Shown here one piece after another: positions 7,909 through 12,059 of a DNA stretch of 12,059 nucleotides; positions within the stretch are counted from its first letter, which is position 1; the number at the start of each line of letters is the position of its first letter. The translations under genes and the position numbers were made by a program. Source of the DNA: an uncultured Porphyromonadaceae bacterium. Lineage in GTDB: Bacteria; Bacteroidota; Bacteroidia; Bacteroidales; Muribaculaceae. Where the stretch lies: positions 1-12,059 of the forward strand of contig CAMWHX010000011.1 of assembly GCA_947174155.1 (NCBI GenBank), in the 5' to 3' direction. The notes beneath the pieces were generated by a model. It searched no databases. It saw only the letters and a program-made list of their open reading frames with translations, and had not been told where the DNA came from.

Positions 7909-7943
7909 CGGCAGATGAAATTATAGTCTTATTAGATTTTTCT

Positions 7944-9233
7944 TCATAGTCCCGTGACGGGAACCACACCGTCATACGTACGGGTTGTGCAGTGGCCTCC
8001 GGTGACGTCCGTGGCGGTACCCTGATTTTCGATCTCGGAGGGGACGCACATACGGTTGAAGTCGGTGGAGGAATTGTTGGTATCGGCGAAGACAGCCCGC
8101 CCATCGGGCTTCACTTCGAGCAGGCGGCGGCGCACACTGTGGAAGTATCGTGTCTTGTCACCGTCGATAGAGCCACATCCGGTCCATCCGCAGTCGAGCG
8201 AAGGATCGCATACCTGCCAGGCATATTCGGAGTCCACGCTGCATGACACTACGTCTACGATCCAATCGTTGGGGAGACGGTAAGCAGTCTGCGACATCGG
8301 GAAGGTGCCGACATTGGTTATCTCTTCATACTCGTAGGTGTAGAGGTAGTCTTTAAGATAGGTGTCGCGTTCTACGGGTATGCGGGCGATGCCGAAGGTG
8401 CGGAATCCGCGGTTGTGCAGTAGCCAGAATGACTTGGTGTAGCAATACCACTTGTCGAGATTTGGTACAGCTCCGTCGATATCGAGTGCGCTCGGCTGGG
8501 TCGAGATGTCATACCATTCAAAGTCAGCATGGCTCAGGTCGAAGGAGTTTGGGTTTGACACGCGATGATCAATCCCGGTATCGGCAAGCAGCAGATATTC
8601 TCCTGGCCCGACAGGGACCTCCGTGCCCTCTCCGGGGATGGTATAAAGTGCCTGTACGGTCATCGCTTCGGCCATGATGTCAGGAGAATAATCATATTTA
8701 CGGGTGGTCAGAAATTTTGACTCGAAAAGGGTCAGGCCATCGGCATAGATGATGTGGTCGGTGTTGTTGTACAGTTTCACATAGTCATCGCCGTAGTAGG
8801 GATTGCCGGAGGGTTGAAGGGTACCCGCAAAGAAGACTTCGGCGATGATGAGGTCATCTGACTCAATGTTATTGTAGGCGGACATCGTCAGCGACAGGGT
8901 GGAGCCGGTTATCCTGACGCTCGCCAGGCTGCTACGCAGGGTGGTCGTGGGCGAGCCTTTTATGAAGACTTTGGCTGAGTAACTGACATCATAGAGGCCC
9001 GGCATGAGGAGAATCTCGGAGCCGGGGGTATATTCATAGTTTCGCCCGGAGGAGATGCTTTTGAATGTATACAGGCGGTCTGCGACCACTGCATCTTCAG
9101 GCAGGTCGGGCAGAGTGACATCGATGGTGACGGATGTACGGGCCGCTTCTCCGGAGGTCAGCGGATCGTCGCAGGATACGACAAATGTCAGAGTAGCCGT
9201 GAGAGTGCATAGCCAAAGGATAAAAGACTTCAT
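7944..9233 (-). CDS. DUF4876-type outer-membrane lipoprotein, cysteine-rich
   Basis: A 429-residue lipoprotein. The signal peptide ends in a lipobox FVVSC with lipidated Cys21 followed by DD, like the acidic signal that sends Bacteroidota lipoproteins to the cell surface. Residues about 30-120 look like a beta-sandwich. Residues about 125-170 (IIAEVFFAG, DDYVKLYNNTDHIIYADGL) resemble a lamin-tail/DUF4876 core, where an extended strand is followed by an N-N-T/S turn. The C-terminal half carries seven Cys (264, 331, 342, 348, 353, 396, 415), three of them in a C-x5-C-x4-C cluster, enough for several disulfides or a metal site. The gene lies 64 nt behind the TonB receptor gene, which fits a surface subunit that binds the receptor's ligand. 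It is not SusD-like: no TPR helices are visible. The family name rests on memory; the lipoprotein call is firm. Confidence 0.82.
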   Translation of the reverse strand: MKSFILWLCTLTATLTFVVSCDDPLTSGEAARTSVTIDVTLPDLPEDAVVADRLYTFKSISSGRNYEYTPGSEILLMPGLYDVSYSAKVFIKGSPTTTLRSSLASVRITGSTLSLTMSAYNNIESDDLIIAEVFFAGTLQPSGNPYYGDDYVKLYNNTDHIIYADGLTLFESKFLTTRKYDYSPDIMAEAMTVQALYTIPGEGTEVPVGPGEYLLLADTGIDHRVSNPNSFDLSHADFEWYDISTQPSALDIDGAVPNLDKWYCYTKSFWLLHNRGFRTFGIARIPVERDTYLKDYLYTYEYEEITNVGTFPMSQTAYRLPNDWIVDVVSCSVDSEYAWQVCDPSLDCGWTGCGSIDGDKTRYFHSVRRRLLEVKPDGRAVFADTNNSSTDFNRMCVPSEIENQGTATDVTGGHCTTRTYDGVVPVTGL

Positions 9234-9236
9234 TAT

Positions 9237-9264
9237 AGTGATTAGTGATGAGTGATTAGTGAGG
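9237..9264. repeat. degenerate tandem heptamer array, four units of AGTGATT type
   Basis: The units are AGTGATT, AGTGATG, AGTGATT and AGTGAGG, immediately upstream of the lipoprotein ATG (minus strand, 9231-9233). The consensus AGTGATN equals that of the array at 3564-3605 and has the same plus-strand orientation. It occupies the place where the leader of the lipoprotein cistron would lie. Confidence 0.8.
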
Positions 9265-9273
9265 ATTCATTTG

Positions 9274-9291
9274 ATCGGGATTAATCCCGAT
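9274..9291. repeat. 18-bp perfect palindrome between receptor and lipoprotein genes
   Basis: ATCGGGATTAATCCCGAT equals its own reverse complement. On the minus strand it begins six bases after the receptor stop codon (TAA, 9298-9300). As RNA it gives a 7-bp stem with a TTAA loop. No T-tract follows, so a processing or partial-attenuation hairpin, or a dimeric protein binding site, are more likely than a full terminator. Confidence 0.85.
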
Positions 9292-9297
9292 TATAAA

Positions 9298-11949
9298 TTA
9301 TAATTGAAGGTTGGCTTCCATGCCGAAGTAGACTCCGGCTTTACGGCGGATTGTTATCCCATTGACGGAATAGTCAGGCAGATAATCGACTATACGGTTT
9401 ACAAAGGCTGAAATTCTGAGGATTCTCCCTATCTGCTTCGTAGCTTTGATATTGAGATAGATAGCCGGCGGGATAGTCTGGGTTTTGTAGGCTGTTTCGT
9501 TGAAGTGGCGAACCAGATATTGCAGCATCGTGTCATCCCGGTCGGTTTCGGAATACGGATGGAGCAGACCGTCTGCGGCACTGATATAGGAGGTGGGTAC
9601 CCCTTGTTCCCGGAGCCTTCGTGTGCTGACGTACCACATGCATTGTACCGAGGTGGTGAATATGAGACCCCAGCGGGGTATCTGAGTGTTAAGCATGAAG
9701 TTGGTATTGAACTGCTCGTTGATTCTTCCGTCATCTGTGGAGTAAAGGCCGACATACCTGTCACTGACCGGAGTGTCTCCCGCCACATCATTCACCGGAA
9801 CGTATAGCATCCGGGAATTGGAGTATCGGCTCCGGAACCATGCTCCACTGACGGTAAGGGCCGTGCCGAGGAGGTCCCATCGGGCAGTGTTCAGCTGAAA
9901 TTCTATCCCCTCCTTGTCGATACGGCTCCCGTTGGTGACGTATCGGTATCCGTCAAGCACCTTTATGTCTGTGTAGGGTAGCGATTCGAGAACCGGAGGA
10001 GCGGACAGTGTGCCGGGGATGATACCCGATGAGTCGTAGCGGCGCAGGTCATAAGCTTCGTAGATGGAGGAGTAGCGGAAACCGGAGCGCATCTTCTCGC
10101 TGAACCATGTGACCGACAGACGGTTCATACCTATATCCACTCCGAGTCGCACTTCGAGTTTACGGTTACGGGCGGCTCGTAGGTGGTAGTTGGTCGGATT
10201 GGCGATGTATGTGCGCAGGCTCACCAGGGAGTTGGACAGAGGGTCGGAGATGTCGTAATAGTTGAGCTGTATGAGATCGTTGTAGTGTAGCTGCGGGAAG
10301 AGATAATCAATGGTCGGCATCCTTGTGGTCAGTCCGTAGCCCCCCGCAAGAAGGAAGCGTATCGATCGGCCTGCTGACTCGAAGGCGGGAAAGCGCCACA
10401 TGATATTGATTCTCGGATCAAGATACAATTTACCCGCCAGATCGAATCGGGAGTCAAGTCCGACGAGTGTCTGCGAACGCACACCGAGCTGCATCTCCAG
10501 CATATTGGCTCCCACAGGGGCGGTAAACTTGTCTTCCAGATAAGCGGATACGATATCGAGCGCCGGGATGCTCCTGAATGAGCGGGGGCGTGTGGTCCAC
10601 GAGGCGCTGAGTGGACGGCTCAGATCGTATATTTGTCCCTCACCGTAGTTCTTGCTTAGAGAGAACTCTACGCCTCCTTTGTAGGTATGGGCTGATAAGC
10701 CGAGGGTCTTGCGACCATCTGCGCTGAGTTTGAGGAAGAGGGTGAAGGGGCGGCTGTCGTTGGTGAAATCTGCTATGTATTCCTGCAGCAGATAGTGGCC
10801 GATACTCTCACCCTCCTCCATGCCGGAGGGGGCGATTGAGGCCCGTTGGGGAGCTGTCTGTTTGCGACGGGTCAGACGGTTCAGCTCATAGGTTGCGGCG
10901 GTTGTGAGGCGTAACGTTTCGATCCAGCTGATGCGGCCCGGGCGGATGGAGAGGTCAGAATTGAGTTGCAGACGGTGATAACGGCTTATGAACTCATCAA
11001 TCTTATTGTAGTTCAGGTCCGGGTCAACCTTGGCGTTATCGAAAGATCCGGTATAGTCCGCTCCGATATTCCATGAAATCAGGAGTGGAGATTCCTTGTC
11101 TCCCCATTTCAGATAACTGCGGATCGAGGCGTTGAGACGCTTGTAGTTTTCGCGCGGATCACGCGGGTCCGAGCGTGAGTCCAGGTATCCGGCGTCGGCA
11201 TTGATGACCTGCCGGCCGATTGATATACCCTTACCTGCGGAGAAGAGTTTGCTGTATTCGTCGACCTTGAAACGGGCTGTGAAGGGGGTGGCCTTGCTGA
11301 GGCGCTTGATATTGACCAGGCCGGAAGTCAGGTTACCGTATTCAGCCGATGGGATTCCGCGTACTATCTCCACACTCTCGATGTTGTCGGTTGAGATGGT
11401 TCGCATATCCACACCCTTGTTGGTAGTGTTACGTTTCCCCTCAGGATCTGTGGCGGTTGCGGAGGGTATGGTCTGTAAGGCGGCATCGTTGTTGACGGGA
11501 GTGCCGTCGATCACGAAAGCTGTGCCTAAGGATGTGATCGCATAGTCATCGCTCGTGTCGGTCTTCTGACCGGTTGCGCTGACAGTGCCCGTCTCACGCA
11601 GGGTGATGGTGTTGGCCTTCCCCATGTCGGGGGTCTGGGATATATTGCCGGGTAGTAGTTCCAGCAGATCAGTGAAGCTGGTGGGTTGCAGGTGCTCCAT
11701 GGCGCTGCGGTCGATACGTGAGGCACTTGTCATCCCCTGACTTTCGCGAGCGGTGACGACTATCTCTTGAAGCATCCTGGAGTCTGATTGAAGCAGTAGA
11801 AGCGAGTCGAGGTATGCCTGACGTGCAGAGTCGGACATGGCAGCTATATGCGCTTGCTCATCACTCTGCGGACCGACAGTTTGTGGACGTTGTGCGGAGG
11901 AATGCAGGGCGATCAGACAGATGAATATGTGGAGTATCTGGAGTCTCAT
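9298..11949 (-). CDS. TonB-dependent outer-membrane receptor
   Basis: An 883-residue TonB-dependent transporter that brings a ligand across the outer membrane using TonB-ExbBD energy. The signal peptide is residues 1-19 (cleavage at SSA-Q). A short polar/helical stretch (20-58) leads to a TonB-box-like EIVVTA (62-67). The plug spans about 75-215, with typical LLELLPGN, GTAFVIDGTPV and IESVEIVRGIPSAEYGN segments. The barrel fills about 220-883 and ends in GVYFGMEANLQL. It lacks the N-terminal carboxypeptidase-regulatory-like domain of SusC-type receptors, and no SusD gene is beside it, so it is not a standard polysaccharide-utilisation pair. It opens an apparent four-gene operon. The ATG is set by the signal peptide and lies only 11 nt after the -7 box. 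The ligand cannot be read from the sequence; iron chelates, cobalamin or a peptide/protein are all possible. Confidence 0.92.
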   Translation of the reverse strand: MRLQILHIFICLIALHSSAQRPQTVGPQSDEQAHIAAMSDSARQAYLDSLLLLQSDSRMLQEIVVTARESQGMTSASRIDRSAMEHLQPTSFTDLLELLPGNISQTPDMGKANTITLRETGTVSATGQKTDTSDDYAITSLGTAFVIDGTPVNNDAALQTIPSATATDPEGKRNTTNKGVDMRTISTDNIESVEIVRGIPSAEYGNLTSGLVNIKRLSKATPFTARFKVDEYSKLFSAGKGISIGRQVINADAGYLDSRSDPRDPRENYKRLNASIRSYLKWGDKESPLLISWNIGADYTGSFDNAKVDPDLNYNKIDEFISRYHRLQLNSDLSIRPGRISWIETLRLTTAATYELNRLTRRKQTAPQRASIAPSGMEEGESIGHYLLQEYIADFTNDSRPFTLFLKLSADGRKTLGLSAHTYKGGVEFSLSKNYGEGQIYDLSRPLSASWTTRPRSFRSIPALDIVSAYLEDKFTAPVGANMLEMQLGVRSQTLVGLDSRFDLAGKLYLDPRINIMWRFPAFESAGRSIRFLLAGGYGLTTRMPTIDYLFPQLHYNDLIQLNYYDISDPLSNSLVSLRTYIANPTNYHLRAARNRKLEVRLGVDIGMNRLSVTWFSEKMRSGFRYSSIYEAYDLRRYDSSGIIPGTLSAPPVLESLPYTDIKVLDGYRYVTNGSRIDKEGIEFQLNTARWDLLGTALTVSGAWFRSRYSNSRMLYVPVNDVAGDTPVSDRYVGLYSTDDGRINEQFNTNFMLNTQIPRWGLIFTTSVQCMWYVSTRRLREQGVPTSYISAADGLLHPYSETDRDDTMLQYLVRHFNETAYKTQTIPPAIYLNIKATKQIGRILRISAFVNRIVDYLPDYSVNGITIRRKAGVYFGMEANLQL

Positions 11950-11960
11950 GATTTCGGGTG

Positions 11961-11991
11961 CAAAGTTAGCGGATTGTTTTATATGTAGAAA
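11961..11991 (-). promoter_or_regulatory. promoter of the TonB-receptor operon, almost leaderless
   Basis: On the minus strand TTTC (plus 11988-11991) is followed after 19 nt by a perfect -7 box TAACTTTG (plus 11961-11968). Only 11 bases separate the box from the receptor ATG, so the transcript leader should be about 4-8 nt. From the -7 box on, the sequence TAACTTTGCACC is identical to the tRNA-Val promoter at the other end of the window. Confidence 0.8.
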
Positions 11992-12009
11992 TACTTATTT
12001 TTAGGTATA

Positions 12010-12040
12010 TTTGTGACTAATGGAGGTATATGTATATTTG
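12010..12040 (+). promoter_or_regulatory. divergent promoter reading off the right edge
   Basis: TTTG (12010-12013) is followed after 19 nt by TATATTTG (12033-12040), a full match to the Bacteroidota promoter form on the plus strand. A second TATATTTG at 12006-12013 overlaps its -33 box but lacks its own. The 19 remaining bases contain no start codon, so the gene it serves must lie outside the window. Confidence 0.65.
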
Positions 12041-12059
12041 ATAGTGATTAATTAGATAT

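Noticed and set aside
9237..9264. CRISPR-like or iteron array
   Set aside because: Units are only 7 nt, have no spacers and no cas or replication genes nearby.
7944..11949. SusC/SusD glycan-uptake pair
   Set aside because: The lipoprotein is beta-rich without SusD helices, the receptor lacks the SusC N-terminal domain, and no glycosidase genes are present.

Overview
The window looks like chromosomal DNA of a gut Bacteroidales bacterium; Muribaculaceae is plausible, but the family is an inference. The support is: two to three promoters of the Bacteroidota form (TTTG, about 20 nt, TAnnTTTG), no clear Shine-Dalgarno sequences before the starts, a TonB-dependent receptor next to DUF4876-type and DUF6850-type outer-membrane proteins, and a long periplasmic M16 protease. 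No integrase, transposase, CRISPR array or rRNA is visible. No gene-free stretch exceeds about 140 bases.

Layout. A tRNA-Val(UAC) gene on the minus strand is cut by the left edge, with its promoter at 59-90. The plus strand then carries an 863-residue gene that joins a complete QueA (tRNA queuosine modification) to a complete AroA (EPSP synthase, shikimate pathway). It overlaps by 8 nt the start of a ZnuB/ABC-3-type metal transporter permease. The permease ends in a perfect 17-bp inverted repeat, followed directly by two different tandem arrays with a 7-nt period that fill the convergent spacer (3564-3656).

From 11949 back to 3655 the minus strand carries four genes that look like one operon: TonB-dependent receptor, DUF4876-type lipoprotein, DUF6850-type beta-barrel, and a two-lobed M16 metalloprotease with intact HxxEH zinc site. 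The gaps are 64, 35 and 3 nt. The 64-nt gap holds an 18-bp perfect palindrome and a second array of the AGTGATN heptamer. A consensus promoter sits almost on top of the receptor ATG. A divergent plus-strand promoter at 12010-12040 points to a gene beyond the right edge.

How the genes may work together. QueA-AroA and the permease are probably co-transcribed housekeeping functions. The minus-strand operon has the parts for capturing something at the cell surface (receptor, lipoprotein, second barrel) and cleaving it in the periplasm (M16 protease). The pairing of a TonB receptor with a PqqL/FusC-like protease recalls the Fus ferredoxin-import systems of Proteobacteria. That makes this operon the best candidate here for an undescribed peptide or protein uptake system, but this is inference and the substrate cannot be read from sequence.
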